From NCBI GenBank assembly GCA_016716475.1, contig JADJWG010000002.1, forward strand, positions 558,001-622,000: 64,000 nt of DNA, read 5' to 3'. Shown one piece after another: positions 1 through 9,214 of the stretch. A model generated the notes under the pieces. It had not been told where the DNA came from and made no database searches. It saw only the letters and a list, made by a program, of their open reading frames with translations. The position numbers were made by a program, and so were the translations under genes. Numbering within the stretch: the stretch's first letter is position 1; the number at the start of each line of letters is the position of its first letter. This DNA comes from Phycisphaerales bacterium. GTDB lineage: Bacteria; Planctomycetota; Phycisphaerae; UBA1845; Fen-1342.

Positions 1-778
1 CGGTGCCTCCACAGGTCTGGATCAAAGCATGTGCACAACTGGAAACGTGGCCGGCAAAGGCGCACTGACTCGCTTCAAGCAGACAGGCGAGCCCACTGAC
101 CAGTGCGGCGCTGTGAATGGCCGTAGTGCGTGCGTCCAGCCCACGTACGCGGCGCGCTCCCGCAACCAGGAAACCGACCGCTCCGAACAGGATGAACCGG
201 CGCAGCGTCGCCGCACCGAGCGGTTCGTCGAAACCCCAGACCGCCCGCCACGGCCCGGGCTGCCACGGCAGGGTCATCCATGCCGCGAGGGTCAGGATGG
301 CAGCGGCCGCCAGCAGACTCCAGAGCCGGGCCGGATGATGCACGCGCCGGAAGGCGGCCTCGTGCACGGTCCGCAGCAGACGCTGCACGGGACTGGCCAG
401 CAGCGCACCGACGAAAGCGGCGGCGGTGTTGACGATCACATCCACGGCGTTCGACGAGCGGATCGGCATGGCCTGTTGCAGCACTTCGGTCAAGTAACTC
501 AGCGCGCCCGCGGCCATGGTGGCGAGCAGCAGATCGCTCCAGCCGCAACTGCCGCGGCGTCGGAGCAGCAGCCGCAACGCGATTCCGACCGGCAGATAGA
601 CGACGAAATTCGTGAGTAGGTCGTTGGCGTCGGAGCGCTCGAGCGGCAGGGTCCAAGTCCAGGTAGATGGGGGCACGATCCAGGGGCGCCGGCCCAGACC
701 GAGGGGGCCCAGCGTGCCATAGACGATCAGGCCCAGACAGGCGAGGCAGAGGAGGCGAACAGCGCGCCGACTCAACAC
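1..778 (-). CDS. VanZ-like membrane protein, 3' end cut by window edge
   Basis: Reading the minus strand from a GTG at 778 gives an open frame that runs off the left edge (about 259 codons visible). The protein is hydrophobic with several membrane segments. The first part has the VanZ-type pattern: a Thr-Asn-Phe-Val-Val-Tyr-Leu-Pro segment, then SYLTEVLQQ and SNAVDVIVNT, matching the family's E-x-x-Q and D-x-x-x-N core. The second half repeats the layout with a degenerate copy (LLEASQ followed by a short helix), so it may be a tandem VanZ protein. VanZ-like proteins are integral membrane proteins of mostly unknown function; the founder gives low teicoplanin resistance. Start choice is uncertain because the frame stays open upstream and I see no clear ribosome site. 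Other long frames here are antisense or shifted shadows. Confidence 0.7.
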   Translation of the reverse strand, partial: MLSRRAVRLLCLACLGLIVYGTLGPLGLGRRPWIVPPSTWTWTLPLERSDANDLLTNFVVYLPVGIALRLLLRRRGSCGWSDLLLATMAAGALSYLTEVLQQAMPIRSSNAVDVIVNTAAAFVGALLASPVQRLLRTVHEAAFRRVHHPARLWSLLAAAAILTLAAWMTLPWQPGPWRAVWGFDEPLGAATLRRFILFGAVGFLVAGARRVRGLDARTTAIHSAALVSGLACLLEASQCAFAGHVSSCAHALIQTCGGT

Positions 779-1086
779 CGCCGGCTTGATTCGCCCGTCT
801 ACGACGCGGCGGGGGTCCGTGGCGCGGTCCCCCCACGCGCAGTTGGATTTCTTTGTATGGGTCGGACTCACCGCGTGCTGTCCCACTCCGGGGCTGCGGC
901 CCATCCGCGGCGTGGGCGCAACGGACACAGCAGCAGTCCCTGAGGAGAGCTTACGAATCGTTGCGGTGAATAGCTACACTTGTTGCAGGATCGTGGTTCG
1001 GCCGGCCGGCCATGTATGTTGCTGCATGTTTTCTGGGACGGTCTGACAGACAGGTCACATGAATCCAGCTTTTCCGCGTGCTGGGA
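779..1086. other. Intergenic stretch, nothing recognised
   Basis: These 308 bases separate two leftward genes. I see a short GGCC-rich run near 1000-1013 and a small GTCTG/CAGAC dyad near 1041-1051, but no convincing promoter, RNA or coding frame. A rightward open frame from about 786 to 1046 has no homology signal and no ribosome site, so I do not call it. Confidence 0.4.
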
Positions 1087-1824
1087 TCAGCGTCGTGGTG
1101 GTGGGCTGTGGGGATCCAGGAACGGCTGATGCCAGCGGTGTGGCTGCGTGGTTGCCGGCTGCTGGTCGCGCAGCAGCAATGCGCGGATACATTCGAGGGT
1201 GTGCGACTCAAAACGCCGCTGGGCCTGAAAGAGTGCATCGCGGTTTCGCTGGTCGCCCTTGCTGGCGTCGAGGTCGGGTTCTTCGCCCTCATCGTCGAGG
1301 AATTGTGCCGACGCATGTAGTGTGGCGAGCAACGTAAGTGAGTCCACGTCGTATAGCACACCGATGACCGCGGCACTGTTAGGGCCGGTCCGGGTCGGGG
1401 CATGCAGCAGCAACAGACGCGCATTGAGCTTGCGGGCTGCGTCACGCACTGCGGTGAGATCCTGACCGAATGGCCGCGTGGCGAACGGATCGACGAAGAG
1501 GACATCGCGAATCGCGTCGACGCCGCGGAACTGCTGGGTCCAGTAGGACTGGTCACGCTGCCGGATGGCAACCAGCTCGATGCCGTCCTCAGTCGGGGCA
1601 TAGCGTGCCACCGCGAGTGAGCAGGTGAAGCGGCCCGTCGTGGGTTCATCCACTAACAAGGTGTATGCGTTGTCGGGCGTGGGCGCGCCGGATTCGAAGG
1701 CCGCGACCATGACGGGACGGTCGTAAGCCGCGGGCGGCTTCTCGCCGGTACAGCCGGCGAGGACCAGTAGCGTGACAACAGCCAGCGCTGTGCCATGCGC
1801 GGATGTGGCATGTGACAAGGGCAT
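1087..1824 (-). CDS. Putative lipoprotein of unknown function
   Basis: The frame is open further upstream, but the ATG at 1824 puts a signal peptide at the N-terminus: a short polar start, a hydrophobic stretch (ALAVVTLLVL) and a lipobox LAGC. The mature protein of about 215 residues would be anchored to a membrane by its Cys. The body is a mixed alpha/beta sequence with no family I recognise. One stretch (DLTAVRDAARKLNARLLLL) resembles a helix-strand unit, and the C-terminus is Pro/Gln/His-rich. It stands alone, followed by the VanZ-like gene 308 bases downstream. Prediction as a lipoprotein is fairly safe; function is unknown. Confidence 0.65.
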   Translation of the reverse strand: MPLSHATSAHGTALAVVTLLVLAGCTGEKPPAAYDRPVMVAAFESGAPTPDNAYTLLVDEPTTGRFTCSLAVARYAPTEDGIELVAIRQRDQSYWTQQFRGVDAIRDVLFVDPFATRPFGQDLTAVRDAARKLNARLLLLHAPTRTGPNSAAVIGVLYDVDSLTLLATLHASAQFLDDEGEEPDLDASKGDQRNRDALFQAQRRFESHTLECIRALLLRDQQPATTQPHRWHQPFLDPHSPPPRR

Positions 1825-2019
1825 GAGGCGCACTCCGTGCAATCGGAGACCGGGTCTCTCTGCTTGCTTTATCGGGAGGACTTGGGGCAGGCATGCGTAA
1901 CTTTTCCACCTGGGGCGCAAAGTGAGGTTGTGGAATGTGATGCGCCGCCGCCGGCCGGCCGATAGAACCCGCGACGGTGTCGTTCCCGATCGGGCCACAC
2001 ACCGTTCTTACGGGACGCC

Positions 2020-3537
2020 ATGGAACCGCTTGTGCTGACTTCCGCACCCTCCTCGGACTGCGCTGCAGCGGCAGCGCCTCTGCCGGTACGTCGGGAACGC
2101 CGCCAGCCAAGCTTGGCACGATTCCTGTCGGCCATGCCGGCCGGGTCATGGATTGCATTTGACTGGCTCATTATCGGGCTGGCAGCGGCCGCGATGTCCA
2201 CCTGGCTCGTGAATGCCGACCTTGGATTCGAGTGGCTGGCAAACCGCTGGCTTGTGAGCTTGAGCTTTTGCGGTGGGGTGACACTCGCGGGTCTGGCGGT
2301 CGGTCTGTATGACCACGATACGCTGCTGTCGCGTAGCCGTCTGCTGGTGCGCCTGACGCTGGCGTTGGCGTTGGGTGTGATGGTGGCGTTCGCGCTGCTC
2401 TCGGTATTCTTCTATGCCTCATCCAGCCGCTGGGTCGCCCTGGCAGTGGTGCTTACCTACCTGCTGGTGGGTCTTCCACTGCGCCTCTGGACGCACGACA
2501 CACTGACGCGTGCCCGGGTGCGGGTACTGTGCATCGGGGAGGGGGACTCGACGCGTAAGCTGGTGGCCTTGCTGGCTCGCAGCAATCGACCGCACTACGA
2601 GATTGTCGGGCATACCCGGCTGGCACAGGGAGCTTTGCGACTCGTGGCGGCCAACGTCGATGCGAAGGCGGCGCCGCGTTTTCGCACTACGGCCGAGCTG
2701 GCGTTCTCAGAAACCTGCCCCTACCTCGGCACCATCGACGACATCGAGGAACAGCTCATCGCGTATGAGATCGATGAGGTTGTCGTCGGCAGTGAACTGG
2801 CCCACACCGGCGCGGTCGGTCCGGCCGTGGCGACCTGCTTGCAACAACGCTGCCGCGTGACGGACCACGCTACTTTCGTCGAGTCGCTGCTCGGAGAAGT
2901 GCCGGTCGAGAACATCACGGCGGAGTGGTTCCTGCGTGCGGATGTGCAAAACCGCGGCAATTTCGAAGCGGTCAAGCGGTGTGGGGATGCGTTGGCAGCC
3001 GGTTTCGGTCTGTTGATCACGCTGCCGCTCTGGCCGCTGATCGCGCTTGCAATCCGGCTCGACAGCCGCGGACCGGCACTCTATCGGCAGGTACGGGTCG
3101 GGGCGCGGGGGCGCTGCTTCACGATCTACAAGTTCCGAACGATGCGGACCGACGCGGAAAAGGATGGTGTACGCTGGGCGGCCGCGAACGACGGACGGGT
3201 CACACGGCTTGGCCGGTTCCTGCGCAAGAGCCGGCTGGATGAGCTCCCGCAGCTCTGGAACATCCTGCGGGGCGACATGTCACTAGTTGGCCCGCGGCCG
3301 GAGCGGCCGGAGTTCGTCCACAATCTCGAGCAGTTGCTACCCCACTACCGCCTGCGGCACCTGGTCCGACCGGGGCTCACGGGCTGGGCCCAGATCCACT
3401 ACGGGTACGGTGCGAGCGTGGCGGATGCGCACCGGAAACTGTGCTACGACCTGTACTACTTGAAGCACCGGTCGCTCGAACTTGACGTTGCGATCCTGAT
3501 TCGCACGCTCGGGACGTTCGTGCTCGGCGCCCGCTGA
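2020..3537 (+). CDS. Polyprenyl-phosphate sugar phosphotransferase (WcaJ/WbaP-type)
   Basis: This 505-residue protein should start a surface polysaccharide by moving a sugar phosphate from a nucleotide sugar onto undecaprenyl phosphate at the inner membrane. About four hydrophobic segments lie in residues 45-165, followed by a Rossmann-like central region, then the bacterial sugar-transferase domain from about residue 310. Diagnostic motifs are visible: KFRTMRTDAEKDG, RKSRLDELPQLWN and GDMSLVGPRPERPEF. This five-segment layout is that of full-length polyprenyl glycosylphosphotransferases, unlike the short enzyme encoded at 61803-62447. It opens an apparent operon with the Wzm/Wzt exporter and glycan-modifying enzymes that follow. 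Which sugar it transfers cannot be told from sequence. Confidence 0.93.
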   Translation: MEPLVLTSAPSSDCAAAAAPLPVRRERRQPSLARFLSAMPAGSWIAFDWLIIGLAAAAMSTWLVNADLGFEWLANRWLVSLSFCGGVTLAGLAVGLYDHDTLLSRSRLLVRLTLALALGVMVAFALLSVFFYASSSRWVALAVVLTYLLVGLPLRLWTHDTLTRARVRVLCIGEGDSTRKLVALLARSNRPHYEIVGHTRLAQGALRLVAANVDAKAAPRFRTTAELAFSETCPYLGTIDDIEEQLIAYEIDEVVVGSELAHTGAVGPAVATCLQQRCRVTDHATFVESLLGEVPVENITAEWFLRADVQNRGNFEAVKRCGDALAAGFGLLITLPLWPLIALAIRLDSRGPALYRQVRVGARGRCFTIYKFRTMRTDAEKDGVRWAAANDGRVTRLGRFLRKSRLDELPQLWNILRGDMSLVGPRPERPEFVHNLEQLLPHYRLRHLVRPGLTGWAQIHYGYGASVADAHRKLCYDLYYLKHRSLELDVAILIRTLGTFVLGAR

Positions 3538-3686
3538 GGACACCGCGGGTTATGCGGCGAGTGGCAACACGGCGCACTTATTGCCGGTTCAAGGGGGTGC
3601 GCAGGGGGCTCCGATAAGCCGGGTAGCCGCGGCTGCATCGCGGCTGCAGGCGGCGGGCGCGTTGGTCCGGCCGCAGGAGTGGCTTC

Positions 3687-4559
3687 TTGTCCGCAGTCGC
3701 ACCACGGATGCCGAGCACTGCCGCTGCGGTGGCGCTGCGCGCTGCACCTGTCACGCACATCCGGCCGCAGCAGGGCTGGGCCGCGCCTGACCTGCCGGAA
3801 CTGTGGCGCTACCGCGAATTACTGGTTTTCCTCGTGTGGCGTGACATCGCAGTACGTTACAAGCAGACGGTCATCGGGGCGGCTTGGGCAATCGTACAAC
3901 CGGTCTGCACGATGGTCGTGTTTACTGTGATCTTCGGGGGGTTTGCGAAGCTGCCCTCGGATGGAGTGCCCTATCCCGTATTCGTGTATGCCGCGCTGCT
4001 GCCGTGGACCCTGTTCGCGGGTGCGGTGACCGCGTCGAGCCAGAGTCTTGTATCCCATGCGAACCTGCTCACCAAGGTGTACTTCCCGCGGCTCTTCATC
4101 CCGGCCGCGAGCACGGGGGTAGCGGTCGTGGATTTCGCGCTGGCGCTGCTGGTCTATGCCGGGCTGATGGCATGGTATGGCGTGGTGCTGACCCCGGCTG
4201 TCTTGCTGGTGCCGATCCTCGTGTTGCTGACGGCCGTGACGGCGCTCGGGGTGGGGCTGCTGTTCGCGAGCGTGACAGTGGTATACCGCGACTTTCGCAT
4301 TGTCGTGCCGTTCGTCGTGCAGATGGGTTTATTTCTGAGTCCCGTGGTCTACACACTGTCAACCGTTCCGGAACGGTTTCGTTGGTTGGCGATGCTCAAC
4401 CCGATGACGGGGATCATCGAGGGCTTCCGCAGCGCACTCTACGGCAAGCCACTGGCGTGGGGACTGCTCGGGGTGTCGACCGTGCTCGCAGTGCTGCTGC
4501 TGCTGGTGGGGGTCCTGAATTTTCGTCGCTCCGAGCGACGCTTCGCAGATGTGGTTTGA
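3687..4559 (+). CDS. Polysaccharide ABC exporter permease (Wzm-like)
   Basis: ABC-2 type permease of the O-antigen/teichoic acid export family, 290 residues. It forms the membrane channel for lipid-linked glycan, working with the ATPase encoded next. The family signature is clear near residues 45-70: the ELLVFLVWRDIAVRYKQ segment followed by GAAWAIVQP. About six hydrophobic segments follow. I chose the TTG at 3687 because an AGGAG lies at 3675-3679 with a 7-base spacing; an in-frame ATG at 3708 is the alternative but has no good ribosome site. The stop is 3 bases before the next ATG. Confidence 0.92.
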   Translation: MSAVAPRMPSTAAAVALRAAPVTHIRPQQGWAAPDLPELWRYRELLVFLVWRDIAVRYKQTVIGAAWAIVQPVCTMVVFTVIFGGFAKLPSDGVPYPVFVYAALLPWTLFAGAVTASSQSLVSHANLLTKVYFPRLFIPAASTGVAVVDFALALLVYAGLMAWYGVVLTPAVLLVPILVLLTAVTALGVGLLFASVTVVYRDFRIVVPFVVQMGLFLSPVVYTLSTVPERFRWLAMLNPMTGIIEGFRSALYGKPLAWGLLGVSTVLAVLLLLVGVLNFRRSERRFADVV

Positions 4560-4562
4560 AGG

Positions 4563-5882
4563 ATGAGCGTGCCCGCGATCCGAGTCCAGAACGTCGGGAA
4601 GCATTACCGCATCGGGACGCGGACCGCGCTGCGCCGGAACTTCGGCGAAGCGCTGCTGCACCTGGCGGCTGCGCCCTGGCGGCGCTGGCGGGCACTGGGC
4701 GAAAACGCACCCGCGGCCGAAACGCTGTGGGCTCTGCGCGGTGTCAGCTTCGATGTGCAACCGGGCGAGGTCGTGGGTCTCATCGGATCCAATGGGGCCG
4801 GCAAGAGTACCCTGCTGAAGATCCTCTCAAGAATCACGACACCGACCACCGGCGAGATCACTCTGCGGGGCCAGGTCCGCAGTCTGCTCGAAGTGGGGAC
4901 TGGTTTCCATCCCGAGTTGACCGGGCGCGAGAACGTGTATCTCAATGGTGCGATCCTTGGTATGCGCAAGGCCGAGATCGACCGGCAGTTCGATGCGATC
5001 GTGGCTTATGCCGAGATCGAGCGGTTCCTCGATACGCCCGTAAAACGGTATTCGAGCGGCATGTATGTACGCCTTGCATTTGCAGTGGCAGCCCACTTGC
5101 AACCCGAGATCCTGATCGTCGATGAGGTCCTGGCGGTGGGGGACGCCGCGTTTCAGGCCAAGTGTCTGGGCACCATGGGCCGGGTGGCCAAGGCCGGCCG
5201 CACGGTGTTGTTCGTGAGCCACAACATGGCGGCGGTGCGCAGTTTGTGTTCGCGTGGCGTGGTTCTGCATCAGGGCCAGGTGGAGTACGACGGACCGATC
5301 GGCGAAGCCATGGACCGCTACCTTACGCGCGGAACAGCGCTTTCCGGGTGCGCGACCTTCACACCCGACGCAGCTCGCCAGGCGGAGATCGTCGCTGTGG
5401 AGGTGCGCGGCCCGAACAACCAGGCGACCGAGCTGCTGGATGCGGCCCGTGGCGGATCGCTGCGTTTGAGATATCAAGTGCGGGACTGGCCACTGGGCGC
5501 ATACGTCGCCGTTCTCATCAGTACAGCTTCCGGCGTGGACGTCCTGTGGTCGTGCGACACGCGCGCGGTGGCGGCGCTGGAGCGCCCCAGACCGGCCGGC
5601 GAGTACGAGGGGATCGTTCAGATTCCCGCTGGGCTGCTCGCAGCGGGGCGCTACGTGGTGTCGGCCGGCATCAATGATCCGCGCCGTGATCGAACGTATG
5701 ACTACCGCCAACGTTGCGTGCAATTCGAGGTCGTGGACAGTCACTCGTTGCTGGCCCAACTCGGTGTTCGCAGTCCGTGCCCGGTGGCGCTACCGCTGGA
5801 GTGGATGACCGAACCTGCCGGGGGCGCCGTCCCGCGCGCCCCATCCGATCGGTGTGTGCCGGTGGAGGTGGCAACATGGTGA
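4563..5882 (+). CDS. Polysaccharide ABC exporter ATPase (Wzt-like)
   Basis: ATP-binding subunit that pairs with the upstream permease. Walker A is GSNGAGKST (about residues 75-83), the signature is the variant YSSGM typical of Wzt/TagH proteins (about 163-167), Walker B is ILIVDEVLAVGD (about 183-194), and the switch His is in FVSHN (about 217-221). Residues from about 250 to 410 form a C-terminal extension of Wzt type, which in characterised systems recognises the finished glycan end. At 439 residues it has the usual length for Wzt with such a domain. The stop codon overlaps the start of the methyltransferase gene by 7 bases. Confidence 0.93.
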   Translation: MSVPAIRVQNVGKHYRIGTRTALRRNFGEALLHLAAAPWRRWRALGENAPAAETLWALRGVSFDVQPGEVVGLIGSNGAGKSTLLKILSRITTPTTGEITLRGQVRSLLEVGTGFHPELTGRENVYLNGAILGMRKAEIDRQFDAIVAYAEIERFLDTPVKRYSSGMYVRLAFAVAAHLQPEILIVDEVLAVGDAAFQAKCLGTMGRVAKAGRTVLFVSHNMAAVRSLCSRGVVLHQGQVEYDGPIGEAMDRYLTRGTALSGCATFTPDAARQAEIVAVEVRGPNNQATELLDAARGGSLRLRYQVRDWPLGAYVAVLISTASGVDVLWSCDTRAVAALERPRPAGEYEGIVQIPAGLLAAGRYVVSAGINDPRRDRTYDYRQRCVQFEVVDSHSLLAQLGVRSPCPVALPLEWMTEPAGGAVPRAPSDRCVPVEVATW

Positions 5883-6793
5883 CCACAGCGGTGGCGGACT
5901 GGCGCGATTCGCGCGCCTTCGTGGGCCAACGCACGGATTGCGGTGTCTGCAACGTACCGTTGCGGCCCTATGCACGGATTGATGCTCGTTATCTCGGTGA
6001 GACGTTCTATTCCGCTGAGTTGCGCGCGTTGGTACCGTCGCTCGAGTATGCCCGCTGTTCGTGCTGCGGCAGTATTTGGGCCAGTGATGCCCGGCGTGAC
6101 CCGGAATTGCTCGCGCGGCTCTATGGCGCGCTGCCAGAGGACTACTGGACAGCGCTCGCCCACCCCACGGCACTCTACCACCGGATTGATGACCTGCTGC
6201 AGGCGTATGCGCCCGGGCGGATCGTGTGTGATATCGGCTGTGGGGACGGGCGGCTGCTCCAGGCGTTGTCCGCGCGCTGGATCAAGCTTGGGATCGAACC
6301 TGGTGCCGTGGCCGTGCAGCGCTGCCGGGCGGCGGGTCTCGATGTGCGGCTTGGAACCCCCGCGCGTAGATCCGATCTGCCGCCCTGTGATGCCTTGACA
6401 TGCATCGACACGCTCGAACACATGCCCGACCCCGCGGCGGAGTTGCAGGCCATGGTGCGGCTGCTCCGACCGGGTGGAGTACTGGTGCTATTCACGGGCG
6501 ACCCAAGTCGCTGGACCGCACGCCTGGCAGGCCAATGGTGGGAGTACCTGCATTGTGTCGGTCACATCGCCGTGCTGAGCCGGGCCGCGTTGCGTGACCG
6601 GCTGCAAGCGGCGGGCTGCGAGGTGCGCCGGATGGAAACTGTGCCGCACGCGGGCGGTGTTGGCCTTACCGCGTGGTGGCGTCGCTGGCTGGAGAATCAC
6701 TGGCGCTGCCGTCGTGGGCAGCGCTATCGACCCATGCCGTACTGTCACGACCACCAATGGGTCGTGGCCACCAAGCGTCCGACCGCGGATTGA
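5876..6793 (+). CDS. SAM-dependent methyltransferase with N-terminal Cys4 zinc-type module
   Basis: The ATG at 5876 has a GGAGG at 5864-5868 and overlaps the end of the Wzt gene, so I prefer it to the longer open frame. The 305-residue protein begins with two Cys pairs about 45 residues apart (CGVC near residue 22 and CSCC near residue 62), which look like a zinc-binding module. The class I methyltransferase core follows, with SAM motif VCDIGCGDG near residues 118-126 and ALTCIDTLEHM as the post-I region. Proteins of this type methylate sugars or terminal residues of glycans. Its position directly after Wzt suggests it could cap or decorate the exported polysaccharide; that role is inference. 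Confidence 0.85.
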   Translation: MVTTAVADWRDSRAFVGQRTDCGVCNVPLRPYARIDARYLGETFYSAELRALVPSLEYARCSCCGSIWASDARRDPELLARLYGALPEDYWTALAHPTALYHRIDDLLQAYAPGRIVCDIGCGDGRLLQALSARWIKLGIEPGAVAVQRCRAAGLDVRLGTPARRSDLPPCDALTCIDTLEHMPDPAAELQAMVRLLRPGGVLVLFTGDPSRWTARLAGQWWEYLHCVGHIAVLSRAALRDRLQAAGCEVRRMETVPHAGGVGLTAWWRRWLENHWRCRRGQRYRPMPYCHDHQWVVATKRPTAD

Positions 6794-6808
6794 GCGAAGG
6801 AGAGATCC

Positions 6809-7855
6809 ATGCGAGTGCTCGTCACGGGTGGTCTGGGAACGATCGGAGCGGGGCTGATTCAGGAGCTGCGCGGCCGCGGGCGGGACGTCGTCTCTTGCGA
6901 TCTGCACCATCAGCCGGACGAGGTCGGATTCAGTCTGCGAACGGACGTCACGGCGCCTCAGTACGCGCGCTGCGACGTCGGCGAGTTCCGCCAGCTTGAG
7001 CGTGTCTTCGATCGGATGGGACCGTTTGAGTACGTGTACCATTGTGCGGCCGAGTTCGGTCGCTGGAACGGCGAGGATTTCTACGAGACGCTATGGCGCA
7101 CGAACGCGGTCGGCACGAAGAACTTGATCCGCCTGCAGGAGCGGCTGGGTTTTCGGCTGATTCACTTCTCGTCATCGGAGGTGTATGGCGACTGGCCGAA
7201 TGTCATGGTTGAGTCGGTCATGGATGACTACGAAGTGAAGCAGCTCAACGACTACGCGATGACCAAGTGGGTGAACGAGATGCAGGTGCGCAACTCGATG
7301 GCCCAGTACGGCACCGAAAGCGTGGTGGTACGCCTGTTCAATACCTACGGGCCAGGGGAGTACTACAGCCCGTACCGCTCGGTCAATAGCCGTTTTTTGT
7401 TCTGCGCACTGCACGGCCTGCCGTGGACGGTGTTTCGCGGGCATGCCCGGACGTCGACCTACCTGGCCGACACGGTACGGACACTCACGAACATCAGCGA
7501 GAACTTCAAGCCAGGTGAAACCTACAACATCGGCGGCGACGCCCTGCACTCAATCGAGGAGCTCTCGAACGCCGTGTTGCAGGTCACCGGTGCCGATCCC
7601 GGACTGGTGCGCTACGCGGACAGCGAGATACTGACGACGCGCGTGAAGCGGGTGGATGTCGGCAAGTCCATTCGTGACCTTGGCCACACCAACAGTTACG
7701 GCCTGGTTGCCGGGCTGCAGCTTACCGCGGAGTGGATGCGGAAGGTGTATGAACTCCCACGGACTGGGCGGCCGGACCAGGTGGTTCCGCAATTCGTGTC
7801 GCGCTTCGATCCGGCCTGCGCCAGCGAGGTCCTCGCGGGGGCGGCCGGGCAATAA
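6809..7855 (+). CDS. NAD-dependent nucleotide-sugar epimerase/dehydratase
   Basis: Extended short-chain dehydrogenase of 348 residues. The nucleotide-binding motif is at the extreme N-terminus (TGGLGTIGAGL), the SSSEV segment precedes the catalytic YxxxK seen as YAMTK, and the VVRLFNTYGPGE segment is typical of UDP-sugar or dTDP-sugar epimerases and dehydratases. The ribosome site is GAAGGAGAG just before the ATG. It would supply an activated sugar to the glycan made by this operon. The exact substrate is not clear; UDP-glucuronate decarboxylase and dTDP-glucose dehydratase are the nearest named relatives by motif. Confidence 0.88.
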   Translation: MRVLVTGGLGTIGAGLIQELRGRGRDVVSCDLHHQPDEVGFSLRTDVTAPQYARCDVGEFRQLERVFDRMGPFEYVYHCAAEFGRWNGEDFYETLWRTNAVGTKNLIRLQERLGFRLIHFSSSEVYGDWPNVMVESVMDDYEVKQLNDYAMTKWVNEMQVRNSMAQYGTESVVVRLFNTYGPGEYYSPYRSVNSRFLFCALHGLPWTVFRGHARTSTYLADTVRTLTNISENFKPGETYNIGGDALHSIEELSNAVLQVTGADPGLVRYADSEILTTRVKRVDVGKSIRDLGHTNSYGLVAGLQLTAEWMRKVYELPRTGRPDQVVPQFVSRFDPACASEVLAGAAGQ

Positions 7856-7879
7856 GAAGGGCTGCGAGGAGTTTCGCCG

Positions 7880-9214
7880 ATGGCCGTGCCCCGCGTGCTG
7901 CTGTTGTCGAGTTCGGTGCCGGGCGCGCACGAGGTCGGTGGCATCATTCTGCGCGACCTGCTGCGGGAGTACCCCGCCGGGCGGGCGGCCGCCTTCCTGC
8001 TGGAGAGTCCGACTACTGCGCGGGTGTCGATCGAACCACCTGGGCTTGCTTGCGAGCGGTGGCAGTTGCCGTTCGTGCATGGGGCACCGTGGGGACCGGG
8101 GCGCTGGGGCGCGTTGCGCACCGCGCTGCACTATGCCTGGGCAGAGCACCTGGGACTCCGACCGGTACGCCGTGCGGCGTCCGCTTGGGGCCGTCGTCAC
8201 GGCAGCACAATCTGCTGGGCCGTGCTCGATCATCCCCTGGTATACGACTTGGCCCGGTACGTTGCAGCGGATTTGGGGGTCCCGCTCGTCACGACGGTCT
8301 GGGATCCGCCAGAGAGCGTCGGCCTCAATGTGCGGCTGGATCGCTTCAGCCGGCAGCGTGCGCAGAGGGCATTCGACCGTACGCTGCGCGCTGCGCACCG
8401 CTGTGCGGTGATGAGCGAGGCGATGGCGGCACGCTACGAGCAGCTTTATGGCGTCGAGACGCTGATCATGCGGCACGGGCTCGCCCCGGAAATGCACCAG
8501 CATCCCGCTCCGGGATTGGCTGGCCGAAAGCAGCTCACGATCGGCTTCTGCGGCAGTCTCTACGCGCTGGACGAATGGCGTGGGCTGCTGGCGGCTTTAC
8601 AGGCGGCCGACTGGACAATCGCCGGGCGCGAAGTGCGCATTCGTGTACTGGCCGGGGCCCTGCCGTTGCAGGTTGCGCATGCCACCCGGATCGAATGGCT
8701 GGGGTGGCGACCAGTGGCGGAGACGGTCCGCCTGCTCGCCGAGTGCGACCTGAATTATCTACCTTATTGGTTTGATCCGGCCCGCCGGGTGGCTGTGCAG
8801 CTCTGCTTTCCGACGAAACTCAGTACCTACTTCGCGAGCGGGCGTCCGGTCCTGTTTCACGGACCGACGGACGCCTCGGTCCCGTGCTTCTTTGAGCGTT
8901 TCCCCGCTGGATTCTGCTGCCCCTCTCAGGAACCGGAGGCGCTGCGTGCGATCTTGACACAGGCGGTAGAGGACGAGGCAGCGTACGCGGCGGCCTGTGA
9001 CGCCGTCGTGCGCGCGCGGATGACGGAACTATCCCGCGAGGTATTCCACGCACGGTTCCGCACACTCGTCGGGGCGCCGCCCGCGCTTGCGGGTGACCAA
9101 CAGGAGGAGGGCGGCTGCGCAAACCGGGAATCGGTTCGCGCTGCCGCCCAGGGACTGTCAACGTCCAGGCCTCGTGCCTGTGCCGCTCAGCGAACGAACA
9201 GCATTTCCGAATAG
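7880..9214 (+). CDS. Putative glycosyltransferase
   Basis: The protein of 444 residues has a GT-B-like layout: an N-terminal half starting VPRVLLLSSSVPGAHEVGGI, a linker, then TIGFCGSLYALDEWRGLL, as in the second Rossmann domain of group 1 transferases, and a late segment (FPTKLSTYFASGRPVLFHGP) in the donor-binding position. No membrane segments. It would add a sugar to the lipid-linked polysaccharide. The last 40 or so residues after HARFRTLVG look like low-complexity read-through, and the stop lies 28 bases inside the convergent glnN gene, so the true C-terminus may be shorter if a base is wrong here. Confidence 0.82.
   Translation: MAVPRVLLLSSSVPGAHEVGGIILRDLLREYPAGRAAAFLLESPTTARVSIEPPGLACERWQLPFVHGAPWGPGRWGALRTALHYAWAEHLGLRPVRRAASAWGRRHGSTICWAVLDHPLVYDLARYVAADLGVPLVTTVWDPPESVGLNVRLDRFSRQRAQRAFDRTLRAAHRCAVMSEAMAARYEQLYGVETLIMRHGLAPEMHQHPAPGLAGRKQLTIGFCGSLYALDEWRGLLAALQAADWTIAGREVRIRVLAGALPLQVAHATRIEWLGWRPVAETVRLLAECDLNYLPYWFDPARRVAVQLCFPTKLSTYFASGRPVLFHGPTDASVPCFFERFPAGFCCPSQEPEALRAILTQAVEDEAAYAAACDAVVRARMTELSREVFHARFRTLVGAPPALAGDQQEEGGCANRESVRAAAQGLSTSRPRACAAQRTNSISE

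Noticed and set aside
75..836. Leftward frame of about 250 codons in another frame to the VanZ gene
   Set aside because: Arg/Pro-rich composition with no membrane segments; the shifted frame has the VanZ pattern.
786..1046. Rightward frame of about 86 codons in the first intergenic space
   Set aside because: Weak start, no ribosome site and no recognisable domain.
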